A DNA stretch of 54,773 nucleotides from NCBI GenBank assembly GCA_030267325.1, contig JAJDJS010000016.1:1-54773 (forward strand). The letters are read 5' to 3'. The notes beneath the pieces were generated by a model. That model made no database searches, was not told where the DNA came from, and saw nothing but the letters and a program-made list of their open reading frames with translations. The DNA comes from Desulfosarcina sp. OttesenSCG-928-A07 (GTDB lineage: Bacteria > Desulfobacterota > Desulfobacteria > Desulfobacterales > Desulfosarcinaceae). Below are positions 9,221 through 19,644 of the stretch, piece by piece. The translations under genes were made by a program, and so were the position numbers. Position 1 is the first letter of the stretch, and each line of letters begins with the position of its first letter.

Positions 9221-9291
9221 CAAACGCCTCGCTTGATTTTTGGTGAAACGGTTTATCCCGATCCCGTCATCCAACAGGGTTGAATGATCAG

Positions 9292-9369
9292 AAATAGCGG
9301 AAACCAGGCGCTGTGTAAAGCCTAGATGCAAGGCGAAAACCTTGACAGAAATACAGAGGAACGCTATTT
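9292..9369. repeat. Inverted repeat upstream of mlaE
   Basis: AAATAGCG at 9292-9299 pairs with CGCTATTT at 9362-9369 and encloses about 60 bases. It lies in the 279-base gap between mlaE and tRNA-Leu. It could be the ends of a small degenerate repeat element. Only one copy is seen in the window. Confidence 0.35.
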
Positions 9370-9499
9370 TTAGCACTTTGCCATGTTTCAGATTCGGGGC
9401 TTTGCCGAAAAAAAACAGGGGCAACCGAGGCACTCGGCATATCTGCCTTAAAGGTTTGACATCCATCATTTTAAGGATCGGACGGTGTATTCGAACTCA

Positions 9500-9586
9500 G
9501 CGAGAGTGGCGAAATGGGTAGACGCACTGGACTTAGGATCCAGCTCTGGCAACAGAATGGGAGTTCGACTCTCCCCTCTCGCACCA
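9500..9586 (+). tRNA. tRNA-Leu (anticodon TAG)
   Basis: An 87-nt class II tRNA. The acceptor pairs GCGAGAG with CTCTCGC, the anticodon stem is CTGGA/TCCAG with loop CTTAGGA (anticodon TAG), there is a variable arm, and the T-arm is GGGAG-TTCGACT-CTCCC. The CCA end is encoded (9584-9586). Confidence 0.95.
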
Positions 9587-9747
9587 CATTCTGTACAATC
9601 ACCCTGCACCCGTGTATATGCGCCTTTTATACATCTTCGGTGTCATCCCGTTAAACCGCAGAGGGCCGCACCGCAGAATCGTCGTCCGATACCATCCACT
9701 TTCTATCATTACCGGTGAAAACAATAAAAAAGGATAAAAAAACCAAA

Positions 9748-11100
9748 ATGAATGTTCATGTTGAAGATCGCAGCCCTGTCAAAAAAGTCCTGCATATCGA
9801 AATCCCCCAAGAAGATGTGATCCGTGCGTTGGATGACGCATATCAGTCCCTCAAAAAAACGGCCAAAATCAAGGGGTTTCGTCCTGGGAAAGCCCCCCGG
9901 CGCGTTCTGGAACAGCTGTACCAAAAAGATGTAATGGCAGATGTCAGGGGAAAGTTGATTCAGGATGCCTATGTGGAAGCCCTTGACCAGACCCGGCTCA
10001 ATATTGTGGGACCGCCGGTTCTGGATCCGCCCGAACTGGATGCCAGTGCGGATTATCGGTTTGATGCGGAAGTTGAAGTGATGCCGGAAATCGCGGACAT
10101 CACCTTTACCGGCCTGAAACTGACCCAGACCGACTATGAAGCCAGCGATGAAGAGGTGGCGCTTCAGATCCAGATGCTGCAAAAAAATCTGTCCAAGCGG
10201 GAGGTCATCGATGAGGATCGGCCTGCCCGAAAGGATGATTTTGTCCGGATTGATTATGAGGGCTTTAAAGAAGGAACGCCCTTTGCAGGGACCCAAAAAA
10301 CAGAAAATTTCATCATGCGCCTGGGGGATGGTCATATTGCCGAAGCCCTGGACCAGGGTGTGGCAGGAATGTCCGTGGGTGAGGAAAAGGTCATTCCGGT
10401 TTCTTTTCCGGAAGATTATTTCAACACCCAACTGGCCGGACAAACCGTTGATTTCCATGTGAAACTCAACGATATCCGAAAAGAAGTGACGCCGGAAATA
10501 GATGATGCGTTTGCTGCACAGATCGGTCCTTTCACCACCATGGACGAAGTCCGGCAAAAAATCCGGCAAAACCTGGCGGAAGGGTATACCAAACGCACGG
10601 AACAGGAACTCAACGAGCAGATCTTCAGCCAGATCCTGGAAACAACCCAATTCGACGTTCCCGATGTCATGGTGGAAAATGAACTGGACCACATTGCTTC
10701 CGAGATGGAACGCTCCCTTTCCTATAACAACAAAACCCTTGAAGAAACCGGCCTGACCCGGAAAATCCTGGCAGAAAAATACCGGGACGTTGCCGAAAAG
10801 CAGGTTCGGCGCCAACTCATTTTGGGGAAACTGATTGAGCAGGAAAAACTGGAACTGAGCGATGCGGATCTGGAAGCCGGATTTGCCGACATGGCCCAAA
10901 CCTACGGCCAGTCCGTGGATGTCATGAAGCAGATTTACGAGAATAACGACAAGTTCCTCGCGTTTTTTAAACACGCACTGCTTGAAAAACGGGCAATCAA
11001 ACTTATAATGGACAGCAATACCATCGAATCCGTTGCACCCGCCAAGGAGGCGCCGGATGCATCGGATGATGACGCAGATGAGGCGGCGCATCCGGTTTGA
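9748..11100 (+). CDS. tig: Trigger factor, ribosome-associated chaperone and prolyl isomerase
   Basis: It binds the ribosome exit tunnel and folds nascent chains; 450 residues. The N-terminal ribosome-binding domain contains the GFRPGKAPR signature (near residue 45). The FKBP-like PPIase domain spans about 150-245 (DFVRIDYEGFKEGTPFAG and the FPEDYFNTQLAGQTVDF segment). The helical C-terminal domain runs to an acidic tail. I preferred ATG 9748 (MNVHVEDRSPVKKV, the normal family start) over the GTG at 9715. It heads the tig-clpP-clpX-lon block, a conserved bacterial arrangement. Confidence 0.95.
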   Translation: MNVHVEDRSPVKKVLHIEIPQEDVIRALDDAYQSLKKTAKIKGFRPGKAPRRVLEQLYQKDVMADVRGKLIQDAYVEALDQTRLNIVGPPVLDPPELDASADYRFDAEVEVMPEIADITFTGLKLTQTDYEASDEEVALQIQMLQKNLSKREVIDEDRPARKDDFVRIDYEGFKEGTPFAGTQKTENFIMRLGDGHIAEALDQGVAGMSVGEEKVIPVSFPEDYFNTQLAGQTVDFHVKLNDIRKEVTPEIDDAFAAQIGPFTTMDEVRQKIRQNLAEGYTKRTEQELNEQIFSQILETTQFDVPDVMVENELDHIASEMERSLSYNNKTLEETGLTRKILAEKYRDVAEKQVRRQLILGKLIEQEKLELSDADLEAGFADMAQTYGQSVDVMKQIYENNDKFLAFFKHALLEKRAIKLIMDSNTIESVAPAKEAPDASDDDADEAAHPV

Positions 11101-11205
11101 TGCTGAAAAAGCCAAGGGCCGCCGCAATACCAACCGGTTCTGCCGTGTCCTTTTGCCGGGCTTGGGAAATGACGCGAAGAAGTAAACAATAAAGGAGGCC
11201 AGCAC

Positions 11206-11820
11206 GTGGCATTGATTCCAATGGTCATTGACCAGACCAGCAGGGGAGAACGGGCGTATGACATTTATTCACGGCTCCTGAAAGACCGGATCATTTTTCT
11301 GGGAACCGCCATCAATGATGATGTGGCCAACCTTTTGATCGCCCAGATGCTTTTCCTTGAATCCGAAGATCCGGAAAAAGACATCAACCTTTACATCAAC
11401 TCTCCGGGCGGCGTGGTCACCTCGGGCCTGGCGGTTTATGACACCATGCAGTATATCAAACCCGATGTCACCACTGTATGCATCGGTCAGGCCGCCAGCA
11501 TGGGAGCGGTGCTCCTGGCTGCAGGGGCCAGCAAAAAACGCTACGCCCTGCCCCATGCGCGGATCATGATCCATCAGCCCATGGGCGGTTTTCAGGGGCA
11601 GGCATCGGATATTGCCATCCAGGCCAAAGAAATTCTGCGGATGAAAGATGCCCTTAACGATATTCTGGTCCGCCACACTGGCCGAAGCGTGGAGGATGTC
11701 CAGAAAGATACGGACCGGGACAACTTCATGTCCGGTCTGGATGCAAAACAGTACGGTATTATTGACCACGTCATCACCAACCGGGATGATCTGGACAAGA
11801 TTGCCGATACGGAGGCATAA
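11206..11820 (+). CDS. clpP: ATP-dependent Clp protease proteolytic subunit
   Basis: Serine peptidase of 204 residues that forms the tetradecameric chamber docked by ClpX. The catalytic triad is S98 (GQAASMGA), H123 (HARIMIHQP) and D172 (DRDNFMS). The N-terminus [25 protein letters not shown] is the typical ClpP start with a short propeptide. The start is a GTG at 11206 behind a strong AAAGGAGG at about 11190. The clpX ATG follows the clpP stop immediately. Confidence 0.97.
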   Translation: MALIPMVIDQTSRGERAYDIYSRLLKDRIIFLGTAINDDVANLLIAQMLFLESEDPEKDINLYINSPGGVVTSGLAVYDTMQYIKPDVTTVCIGQAASMGAVLLAAGASKKRYALPHARIMIHQPMGGFQGQASDIAIQAKEILRMKDALNDILVRHTGRSVEDVQKDTDRDNFMSGLDAKQYGIIDHVITNRDDLDKIADTEA

Positions 11821-13071
11821 ATGGCCAAAAAAAAGAACGACCCCATTGATACGGATCTGTTCTGCTCTTTTTGCGGGAAAAATCAGAAAGAGGTCAAAAA
11901 GCTGATCGCCGGACCGGCGGTTTACATCTGTGATGAATGCATTCAGCTGTGCAGTGACATTATCGCGGAAGAAAATGAAAAAGATACCGGCGAATTTGAA
12001 AACCTGATGATTCCTCAGGAAATCAAAGAACGGCTGGATGATTATGTGATTGAACAGGATGTCGCCAAAAAGATCCTCTCCGTTGCGGTGTATAACCATT
12101 ACAAGCGGCTGGATTCCAATGTTGCATCCGGTGATGTGGAGATCCAGAAAAGCAATATCCTGCTCATCGGCCCCACCGGAAGCGGAAAAACCCTTTTGGC
12201 CCAAACCCTGGCCCGGTTTCTCAACGTGCCCTTCACCATTGCCGATGCCACCAGTCTGACCGAAGCCGGTTATGTGGGCGAAGATGTGGAAAACATCATT
12301 CTCGCGCTGCTCCAGAATGCGGACTATGATGTGGAAAAGGCAAAACGGGGTATTGTTTATATTGACGAAATCGACAAGATCGCCGGAAAATCGGACAACC
12401 CTTCCATTACCCGGGATGTCTCCGGCGAAGGTGTCCAACAGGCGCTTCTTAAAATCATCGAAGGGACAACCGCCAGTGTGCCGCCAAAGGGCGGACGAAA
12501 ACACCCCCAGCAGGATTTCGTAAAGGTGGACACCACCAATATTCTGTTCATCTGCGGCGGAACCTTCAACGGCCTGGACCAGATCATCAATCGCCGCTTG
12601 GGCAGCAAGCAGATGGGATTCGGGGCCAAAGTGATGAAAGATGCCGAACGCAGTCTGGGGGAAACCCTGCGCCAGGTTCAGTCCGAAGACCTGATCAAGT
12701 TCGGCCTGATTCCGGAATTTCTGGGACGGCTTCCGGTCATTGCCACCCTGGAGGAGCTCAGTGCCAAAAGCCTTGTCCGGATTCTGACCGAGCCCAAAAA
12801 TGCATTGGTAAAGCAATACAAACGATTGTTCGAGTGCGAGGGTGTCAACCTGCGGTTCACGGACACGGCCCTTGAGGTCATTGCCGGCGAGGCCCTGAAA
12901 CGAAAATCCGGGGCCCGGGGGCTTCGGGCCATTCTGGAGTCCTGCATGCTGGAGATTATGTACGAACTGCCGTCCAAGCAGGACGTGATTGAGTGCGTGA
13001 TCGGCGAAGAGGTTATTTTAAAAAAAGAAGCGCCCATTTTGCTGTATGAACCGTCAAAAAAGCAGGCCTGA
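11821..13071 (+). CDS. clpX: ATP-dependent Clp protease ATPase subunit ClpX
   Basis: AAA+ unfoldase of 416 residues that feeds substrates to ClpP. The N-terminal zinc-binding domain has C15, C18, C37 and C40. Walker A is GPTGSGKT (117-124), the GYVG pore loop is at 150-153, and Walker B is IVYIDEIDK (178-186). The AAA+ small domain with a [10 protein letters not shown] sensor region completes the normal architecture. It is adjacent to clpP without a gap and 62 bases upstream of lon. Confidence 0.97.
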   Translation: MAKKKNDPIDTDLFCSFCGKNQKEVKKLIAGPAVYICDECIQLCSDIIAEENEKDTGEFENLMIPQEIKERLDDYVIEQDVAKKILSVAVYNHYKRLDSNVASGDVEIQKSNILLIGPTGSGKTLLAQTLARFLNVPFTIADATSLTEAGYVGEDVENIILALLQNADYDVEKAKRGIVYIDEIDKIAGKSDNPSITRDVSGEGVQQALLKIIEGTTASVPPKGGRKHPQQDFVKVDTTNILFICGGTFNGLDQIINRRLGSKQMGFGAKVMKDAERSLGETLRQVQSEDLIKFGLIPEFLGRLPVIATLEELSAKSLVRILTEPKNALVKQYKRLFECEGVNLRFTDTALEVIAGEALKRKSGARGLRAILESCMLEIMYELPSKQDVIECVIGEEVILKKEAPILLYEPSKKQA

Positions 13072-13133
13072 TGATCCGGCAGGGGCATGTTTAACCCCAT
13101 AACCCAAAGGGATGAGGGCCAAAGTAAAACAGC

Positions 13134-15578
13134 ATGGTAAATATTCAAAAATTTTTTAAAAGTCAGGATGATGAAACGGTCCGCGAAGTGCTGCCCCTGC
13201 TTCCCCTTCGCGATATTGTGGTCTTTCCCCACATGGTGGCCCCGCTGTTTGTCGGCCGGAACAAGTCTGTCAACGCACTTTCCAACGCCATGGCCGGGGA
13301 TAAACGAATCTTTCTGGCCACCCAGACCAATGCGGGCGTGGACAATCCCACGGAAACGGATATTTCCACCATCGGCGTGATTGGAACCGTCCTGCAACTT
13401 CTGCGGCTGCCCGACGGCACGGTCAAAGCGCTGATTGAAGGAAAACAGCGGGCGCGGGTCCTCCGGTATGTTCCCAATACCGACTATTTTGAGGTGGAGC
13501 TCGCCCCGCTTCCCGACATACCGGGAGATGCCATTGAAACCGAAGCCCTGATCCGCACGGTGATGGAAAGTTTCAATGCCTATGCCCGGATCAACAAAAA
13601 TATTTCCAGAGAACTTCTGGCCAAAATGGGCGCCATTGCCGATCCGTCCAAACTGGCCGATTCTGTGGCATCCCATTTTTCCTTCAAGCTGGAAAACAAG
13701 CAGCGCCTGCTGGAGACTGCGGATCTGCCCCGCCGGATCTCCCTTCTGATTGAGCTGATCAACCTTGAAATCGAAGTTTTTCAGATGGATCAGCGCATCA
13801 AGGGCCGGGTGAAGGAGCAGATGGAAAAGACCCAGAAAAATTACTACCTCAACGAGCAGATGCGGGCCATCAAAAAAGAGATGGGCACCGACGATGAAAT
13901 GAGCGACGAGCTAAAGGTGCTGGAACAGAAAATCAAGCGCAAACGGCTGTCCAAGGAGGCGTCCACCAAAGTCGCCCAGGAACTGAAAAAGCTCAAGCTC
14001 ATGACCCCCATGTCCGCCGAAGCCACGGTGGTGCGAAACTACATTGACTGGATCATCAGCCTGCCCTGGTTCAACCGCAGCCGGATTCAGACGGACCTTG
14101 AAACAGCGGAAAACATTCTCAATGAAGATCATTACGGCCTGGAAAAACCCAAAGAAAGAATTCTCGAGTACCTGGCCGTTCAATCTTTGGTCAAAAAACT
14201 CCGGGGCCCGATTCTCTGCCTGGTGGGACCGCCGGGCGTTGGAAAAACATCCCTTGCCAGATCCGTGGCCCGGGCCACGGGCCGGAAGTTTGTCCGTCTT
14301 TCCCTGGGCGGAGTACGGGACGAGGCGGAAATTCGGGGCCACCGGCGAACCTATATCGGCGCCATGCCCGGAAAAATCATCCAGTCCCTCAAAAAGGTCG
14401 GTGTCAACAACCCGGTTTTCTGTCTGGATGAAGTCGATAAGATGACCATGGATTTTCGGGGCGATCCGTCTTCCGCACTGCTGGAGGTGCTTGATCCGGA
14501 ACAGAACTGCAGCTTTAATGATCATTATCTGGACCTGGATTACGATCTGTCGGACATTTTGTTCATCACCACGGCCAATACGCTTTCGGATATTCCGCTC
14601 CCCCTTCAGGACCGGATGGAGGTGATTCGCCTCTCCGGCTATACAGAACCGGAAAAACACAGCATTGCAACGAATTTTCTGGTCCCCAAACAGATTGAAG
14701 CCAATGGGCTCACACTGGAAAACATCGTGTTTGCAAAGGACGCGATTGATGCGCTGATTCAGCGGTATACCCGTGAGGCCGGTGTCCGCAACCTGGAACG
14801 GACCATTGCCGCTGTCTGCAGAAAAACTGCCCGCAAGGTCGCCGGGGAAAAAAACGGTGAACAACATATCATTTCCGCCACTGCCATTGCCCCGATGCTG
14901 GGACCGCCGCCCTTCAAAATCGGCCAGATAGAGGAAAAAGACCAGATCGGTCTGGTGACGGGTCTGGCGTGGACCCAGGTGGGTGGCGAGCTTCTGGGTG
15001 TGGAGACCCTGACCATGCCGGGAAAAGGACGGGTCAATGTGACCGGAAAACTGGGCGATGTCATGAAGGAATCCGCCCAGGCAGCCGTCAGCTTTGTTCG
15101 GTCCCGGGCCGACAATCTGGGAATTGACGCTGATTTTTACAAAAACCTGGATCTCCACATTCATATTCCCGAAGGCGCCATTCCCAAGGACGGCCCTTCT
15201 GCCGGTATTGCCATGTGTACGGCCATTGTTTCGGCCCTGACCCGTCGCCCGGTTCGCCGGGATGTGGCCATGACCGGAGAAATTACGCTGCGGGGACGGG
15301 TTCTGCCCATCGGCGGATTAAAAGAAAAACTCTTGGCCGCCCACCGCGGCGGTGTACGGAAGGTGATCATTCCCGCAGAAAACGAGAAAGACCTGAAAGA
15401 CATTCCCGCTACCGTCACCGACCAGATGGAGGTGGTACGGGTCACCCACATGGATGAGGTGCTGGGCCATGCCCTGGTGCTGGAAAGTGGCGAACGCCTG
15501 TTTGTCGACTGCTCCACTCCCCTGCCGGTTTCTGTGAGCAAGGAGACAACAGAACCCGCACCTGTGGCCTTGAATTGA
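13134..15578 (+). CDS. lon: ATP-dependent protease Lon
   Basis: Cytoplasmic AAA+ serine protease of 814 residues. The N-terminal substrate-binding domain begins at [15 protein letters not shown], followed by a coiled region. The ATPase has Walker A GPPGVGKT (365-372). The C-terminal protease domain has catalytic S689 (KDGPSAG) and K732 ([14 protein letters not shown]). Size and order match bacterial LonA. It is probably cotranscribed with clpX, which is 62 bases upstream. Confidence 0.97.
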   Translation: MVNIQKFFKSQDDETVREVLPLLPLRDIVVFPHMVAPLFVGRNKSVNALSNAMAGDKRIFLATQTNAGVDNPTETDISTIGVIGTVLQLLRLPDGTVKALIEGKQRARVLRYVPNTDYFEVELAPLPDIPGDAIETEALIRTVMESFNAYARINKNISRELLAKMGAIADPSKLADSVASHFSFKLENKQRLLETADLPRRISLLIELINLEIEVFQMDQRIKGRVKEQMEKTQKNYYLNEQMRAIKKEMGTDDEMSDELKVLEQKIKRKRLSKEASTKVAQELKKLKLMTPMSAEATVVRNYIDWIISLPWFNRSRIQTDLETAENILNEDHYGLEKPKERILEYLAVQSLVKKLRGPILCLVGPPGVGKTSLARSVARATGRKFVRLSLGGVRDEAEIRGHRRTYIGAMPGKIIQSLKKVGVNNPVFCLDEVDKMTMDFRGDPSSALLEVLDPEQNCSFNDHYLDLDYDLSDILFITTANTLSDIPLPLQDRMEVIRLSGYTEPEKHSIATNFLVPKQIEANGLTLENIVFAKDAIDALIQRYTREAGVRNLERTIAAVCRKTARKVAGEKNGEQHIISATAIAPMLGPPPFKIGQIEEKDQIGLVTGLAWTQVGGELLGVETLTMPGKGRVNVTGKLGDVMKESAQAAVSFVRSRADNLGIDADFYKNLDLHIHIPEGAIPKDGPSAGIAMCTAIVSALTRRPVRRDVAMTGEITLRGRVLPIGGLKEKLLAAHRGGVRKVIIPAENEKDLKDIPATVTDQMEVVRVTHMDEVLGHALVLESGERLFVDCSTPLPVSVSKETTEPAPVALN

Positions 15579-15606
15579 AAAAAACAAGATTTTTTGTTTT
15601 CCGTTC

Positions 15607-15635
15607 TTGACTTTGACAACTCAAACTGCTATTGG
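15607..15635 (+). promoter_or_regulatory. Probable sigma70-type promoter of the tRNA-Val/tRNA-Asp unit
   Basis: TTGACT (15607-15612), a 17-base spacer, then TATTGG (15630-15635). The -10 is poor, but the same CTTGACTT core precedes the other two tRNA genes at about 20.5 and 20.8 kb, which supports a real -35. Confidence 0.45.
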
Positions 15636-15674
15636 TGCGTCTCTTTTGTTGGGACGGAAAACGGCTGTTTGATC

Positions 15675-15750
15675 GGGCGGATAGCTCAGTCGGGAGAGCA
15701 CCGGCCTTACAAGCCGGGGGTCACAGGTTCAAGCCCTGTTCCGCCTACCA
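15675..15750 (+). tRNA. tRNA-Val (anticodon TAC)
   Basis: 76 nt. The acceptor is GGGCGGA/TCCGCCT with one G-U pair. The anticodon arm is CCGGC-CTTACAA-GCCGG (anticodon TAC), the T-arm is ACAGG-TTCAAGC-CCTGT, and CCA is encoded. Confidence 0.95.
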
Positions 15751-15766
15751 CTTTTGCAGGACTTTC

Positions 15767-15843
<77 letters not shown>

Positions 15844-15853
15844 TACATACTGA

Positions 15854-15888
15854 AAAAACCCAGCCAGCTTAAAATTGGCTGGGTTTTT
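15854..15888 (+). terminator. Rho-independent terminator after tRNA-Asp
   Basis: The stem AAACCCAGCCA/TGGCTGGGTTT encloses a 9-base loop and ends in a T-run at 15884-15888. It ends the lon-tRNA transcription unit. Confidence 0.85.
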
Positions 15889-15907
15889 GATTTTCAGCAA
15901 TCAAAAA

Positions 15908-15950
15908 GAAAAAGGCACGAAAAACAGGATATGGGTTTCGCGCCTTTTTT
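15908..15950 (-). terminator. Probable terminator of the acyl-CoA synthetase operon
   Basis: The hairpin AAAGGC-A-CGAAA / TTTCG-C-GCCTTT has T-rich sequence on both strands. It lies 24 bases beyond the stop of the leftward acyl-CoA synthetase gene and could work in both directions. Confidence 0.65.
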
Positions 15951-15973
15951 GTGGTCATGGGTTGTAAATATCC

Positions 15974-17617
15974 TCAGGTGCTGAACAGCCCCTTGTAAAC
16001 ATTTCGCATTTCCCGCTTCAAAAGTTTTCCGGTGGGTGTTTTGGGCATGGTTTCGCAGAAAATGACCCTTTTGGGAGCCTTGAACGCTGCCAGATGTTTC
16101 CGGCACAGGGCGATGATTTCTTCTTCCGTAATCACCTGTCCTTTTCGGGGAACCACCACCGCTGTGACGGCCTCGACCCATTTTTCGTGGTACACGCCAA
16201 TGACCGCCACCTCTTCCACCCGACGGTCCATATAGATCACTTCCTCCACCTCCCGGGTGGAAACATTTTCGCCACCGGTTTTGATCATGTCCTTTTTTCG
16301 GTCCACCACGGTCAGATACCGGTCTTCGTCCAAAGTCCCGATATCACCGGTATGAAACCATCCGCCGCGCATGGCATCTTCGGTTTTGTCCGGCTCCTTG
16401 AAGTACATGATCATGGCATGGGGTCCTCTTCCGCAGATCTCGCCCTGGACGCCGGGCGCGGTGATGGCGTTTCCCCTGTCATCTTCCAGGCGGGTTTCCA
16501 TGTGCAGCCCGGCCATGCCGGCGGATCCAGGCTTGCCCACCGCATCTTCGGCCTTGAGGAGGGTGTGGTAGGGTGCAAGTTCGGTCTGGCCGTAATAATT
16601 GTAAATCCCCACGCCCGGAAGCCGCTCCAGCATTTCTTTAATGATTTCCACGGGCATGATGGATGCGCCATAGTAGGCTTTTTTAAGGCAGGAAAGATCC
16701 AGTGCGTCAAAATCCGGATGCCGGAGCATGCCGATCCACACCGTGGGCGCGGCAAAAAACATGGTGGCCCGATGGCTGTGAATCGCCTTGAGGATTCCGC
16801 CAATATCCGGCGTGATGAGAATATTGGTGCATCCCAGCCAGAAGGTGGGATTCAGAAACACATCCCGCTGGGCGCAGTGGTAGATGGGCATGGCATTGAC
16901 GTTGATATCGTCCGCTGTGTAACGGCCATCGATAATGGCGCCCATATACTCGGCAATGAGCGCCTGATTGCTGATGATCACGCCTTTGGGAAGGGATTCT
17001 GTACCGCTGGTGTAGGTCATCTGGCAGGGATCTTCAATGTTCAGAATCGTATCGGGCATGGTCGTGGAGTGGGCGCCGGCCCAGGCCTTGAAATTCAGAA
17101 ACCGGTCATCGGGCGGCGCTTTTCCGGCCATGTCATCGGACCAGATCAGATGGCGGACCGGCGGCATATCGTCCAGTACATCTTCCACCAGGTGATACAG
17201 GGCGTCTTCAATGATGAACACACAGGATTCGGAGTGATTGATGCAATACGTCACATCCTTTCCCTTGAGCAGGTAGTTGATGGCGAGGTACACCGCACCG
17301 ATTTTGCAGCATCCCAGCCAGGTGAGCACATGGTCGATGGTATTGTGGGCCAGGATCGCCACCCTGTCGTACTTTTTCACCCCCAGCGCGGAAAGCGCAT
17401 TGGCCACTCGGTTGCTTTCAGCTTCCAGTTCCGTGTAGGTCAGGGAGCGGCCGTCGAAGATCAGGGCGGTTTTTTCCGGATGGTGGTGGGCGCTGCGGCG
17501 AATCATGTCGGCAATCACCCACCGGTTGACACGGTTGTAGCGGTTTCTGAGAAAATCAATGGTTTCCAGATTCAGCGCGTCAAATCGGGGTCGATCAGTT
17601 TCAGACAGGTGGCGCAT
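15974..17617 (-). CDS. Fatty acyl-CoA synthetase / AMP-dependent ligase (FadD-like)
   Basis: ANL-superfamily ligase of 547 residues that would activate a carboxylic acid to its CoA thioester via an acyl-adenylate. The P-loop motif is YTSGTESLPKG (near 215), with YGQTE (near 345), GWFHTGD (near 420), DRKKDMIKTGGENV, and the catalytic C-terminal lysine in PTGKLLKRE. The unusual residue is glutamate in YTSGTES, where threonine is common. Start ATG 17617 has AGGAG upstream. It lies 23 bases downstream of an acyl-CoA dehydrogenase gene in the same operon, so the pair probably starts a beta-oxidation. Chain length is not readable. Confidence 0.9.
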   Translation of the reverse strand: MRHLSETDRPRFDALNLETIDFLRNRYNRVNRWVIADMIRRSAHHHPEKTALIFDGRSLTYTELEAESNRVANALSALGVKKYDRVAILAHNTIDHVLTWLGCCKIGAVYLAINYLLKGKDVTYCINHSESCVFIIEDALYHLVEDVLDDMPPVRHLIWSDDMAGKAPPDDRFLNFKAWAGAHSTTMPDTILNIEDPCQMTYTSGTESLPKGVIISNQALIAEYMGAIIDGRYTADDINVNAMPIYHCAQRDVFLNPTFWLGCTNILITPDIGGILKAIHSHRATMFFAAPTVWIGMLRHPDFDALDLSCLKKAYYGASIMPVEIIKEMLERLPGVGIYNYYGQTELAPYHTLLKAEDAVGKPGSAGMAGLHMETRLEDDRGNAITAPGVQGEICGRGPHAMIMYFKEPDKTEDAMRGGWFHTGDIGTLDEDRYLTVVDRKKDMIKTGGENVSTREVEEVIYMDRRVEEVAVIGVYHEKWVEAVTAVVVPRKGQVITEEEIIALCRKHLAAFKAPKRVIFCETMPKTPTGKLLKREMRNVYKGLFST

Positions 17618-17640
17618 GGATTTCTCCTGTGGATAAGGTA

Positions 17641-19452
17641 TCAGCCGCCAAAGGATTCATCGGCAATTTCATTGATGGCATTGTCGCCGGCCATAATGGA
17701 CGCCATCCGGCCAAGGGTTAAGGGAAGGAGGGTGCGGATAAAATATCTGGCACCGGTCACCTGTCCGTCATAAAAAACCGCATCTTTTTTCTTGGCGCCT
17801 TTTTCAAGGGCTTTGGCCGCCACTTCTGCCCGCCACAAGAGCATCCAGGCCATGACCACATCACCGGTGGCTTCCATAAAGGTGTAGGCATGGGCATAGG
17901 CTGTCAGCATCTGTTCGGACATGGCCAATTGACGGATATGGTCCGCGGTTTCCTGGAGCTTGTCCACCACTGCGGAAAGATCCCTGGCCAGCGGAGCCAG
18001 GGTGGAAACAGCAGCAGCGGTTTTGATGGTTTCCCGGACCTTGGTGAGCATCAGGCCAAATCCTTCCCCATGGTCCGCAGTCAGCTTGCGACCCAAAAGG
18101 TCCATGGACTGGATACCGTTGGTGCCTTCGTAAATATGGGTGATTTTGGTGTCCCGCAGGTACTGTTCCTGGGGATATTCCTTGGTATACCCATATCCGC
18201 CGTAAATCTGCACGCCCTGGCTGCACACGTCAAACGCCCGGTCCGTCACATACCCTTTGGCAATGGGAATCAGCACATTGATGATCTGCTGCCATCTGGC
18301 CTGCTCCGCCGGATCTTGGGTGATGTGGCACAAATCTTCGCAAAGGCCGATATAATAAAGCAGGCTGCGGCTCGCCTCGCTGTAGACTTTCATATTCATC
18401 AGCATCCGCCGCACATCCGGATGATTGATGATGGCAACACCCGGCGCGTCTTTTCCCGTAGCCGTGAGCGCGCGTCCCTGGACCCGTTCACGGGCATAGT
18501 TGAGGGCATTGAGATAAGAGGCGGACGAGCATCCCACGCCCTGCATCCCCACATCCAGGCGGGCTTCGTTCATCATGACGAACATGCCCCGCATACCCTT
18601 GTTTTCCGCTCCCAGAAGCGTCCCCCGGCATTTTCCCTTTCCGCCCAGGGCCATGGAACAGGTGGGGCTGGCATGGATCCCCATTTTTTCTTCAATCCCC
18701 GTGCACACGATATCATTGGAATCCCCTAAGCTGCCGTCGTCGTTGACCCAGATTTTGGGCACCAGAAACAGAGAAATTCCGGCGGTTCCGGCAGGCGCGC
18801 CCTCAATGCGGGCCAAAACCGGGTGAATGATATTGTCGGTCAGGTCCTGGTCACCGCTGGAGATAAAAATTTTGTTGCCGGTAATGAGATAGGTGCCGTC
18901 ATCCTGTTTGACGGCAGTGGTGGTCAGCGCCCCCACGTCTGACCCGGCTTCGGGCTCGGTCAGCAGCATGGTGCCGCCCCACTCGCCGCTGTACATTTTT
19001 TTGAGAAAAAGGGATTTCTGTTTGTCTGTTCCAAACCGCTCCACCAGTTTGGCAGCACCGTGGGACAGGAGAATGGTCATCATAAAGGGAAAGTTTGCAG
19101 CGTGGAAAAAATTCTTGGCCGCCAAGGCCACCGCGGAGGGCATGCCCTGTCCGCCCACCTCCGGATCCTCGGTCATGGCGATCCATTCCCCTTCCCGGAA
19201 AAGCTCAAAAATCCGATGAAACGCTTCGGGGACATAAACGCTGCCGTTTTCAAACCGACAGCCTTCCTCGTCACTGGTTCGAAGCGTCGGCGCCATTTCT
19301 TTGAGGGCGAGATTTCTGGCTTCAGAGACAATCAGATCAACGGTTTTCCGGTTAAACTCAGAAAACCGGTCATGTTGACTCAGCCTTTCGACCTCCAGTT
19401 GTTCATGCAGAACAAAATCCACATCTCTGCGGTCAACGAGCGTCTGTGCCAT
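17641..19452 (-). CDS. Long acyl-CoA dehydrogenase (DmdC-like, about 600 residues)
   Basis: FAD enzyme of 603 residues of the long subgroup with an extra C-terminal domain, often annotated as 3-methylmercaptopropionyl-CoA dehydrogenase. Motifs include MTEDPEVGGQGMPSA, MLLTEPEAGSDVGALTT (FAD/substrate loop), and YGGYGYTKEYPQEQYLRDTKITHIYEGTNGIQ with the catalytic glutamate in YEGT. ATG 19452 has GGAGG five bases upstream; the frame is open to 19560, but those 36 codons look spurious. It is the first gene of an operon with the acyl-CoA synthetase. The true substrate is not known. Confidence 0.9.
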   Translation of the reverse strand: MAQTLVDRRDVDFVLHEQLEVERLSQHDRFSEFNRKTVDLIVSEARNLALKEMAPTLRTSDEEGCRFENGSVYVPEAFHRIFELFREGEWIAMTEDPEVGGQGMPSAVALAAKNFFHAANFPFMMTILLSHGAAKLVERFGTDKQKSLFLKKMYSGEWGGTMLLTEPEAGSDVGALTTTAVKQDDGTYLITGNKIFISSGDQDLTDNIIHPVLARIEGAPAGTAGISLFLVPKIWVNDDGSLGDSNDIVCTGIEEKMGIHASPTCSMALGGKGKCRGTLLGAENKGMRGMFVMMNEARLDVGMQGVGCSSASYLNALNYARERVQGRALTATGKDAPGVAIINHPDVRRMLMNMKVYSEASRSLLYYIGLCEDLCHITQDPAEQARWQQIINVLIPIAKGYVTDRAFDVCSQGVQIYGGYGYTKEYPQEQYLRDTKITHIYEGTNGIQSMDLLGRKLTADHGEGFGLMLTKVRETIKTAAAVSTLAPLARDLSAVVDKLQETADHIRQLAMSEQMLTAYAHAYTFMEATGDVVMAWMLLWRAEVAAKALEKGAKKKDAVFYDGQVTGARYFIRTLLPLTLGRMASIMAGDNAINEIADESFGG

Positions 19453-19644
19453 GGGGCCTCCATCTTGTGGGTATGAGATAAATAAAAGAAAGTCAGTGGG
19501 TGTGAAAGTCCTTTGAATCAGAACAAAACCAACGTATGCAAAGGAAACAATCACAGACACTATCCTCTGTGTGATCCGGCAATGTCAAGATCATTGTAGG
19601 GTTTGGGTTTCACTTAAAAAGCAAAGAAAGTGCGGGAGACAGAA

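Noticed and set aside
9221..9469. N-terminal extension of MlaE by 83 codons
   Set aside because: MlaE proteins have a normal length of about 260 residues, the extension contains an inverted repeat and no membrane or signal feature, and ATG 9220 has its own RBS.
9709..12816. Two long leftward open frames (498 and 515 codons) antisense to tig and clpP/clpX
   Set aside because: They overlap unmistakable tig, clpP and clpX genes, and their translations are low-complexity F/H/G-rich sequences typical of antisense frames.
13084..13104. Small GGGG/CCCC inverted repeat between clpX and lon as a terminator
   Set aside because: The stem is only four base pairs and has no T-run; clpX and lon are more likely cotranscribed.
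16094..17773. 559-codon rightward frame antisense to the acyl-CoA synthetase
   Set aside because: Shadow of a gene with complete ANL motifs; the translation has no domain.
19453..19560. 36-codon extension of the long acyl-CoA dehydrogenase
   Set aside because: Not similar to the family N-terminus; ATG 19452 has GGAGG at ideal spacing.
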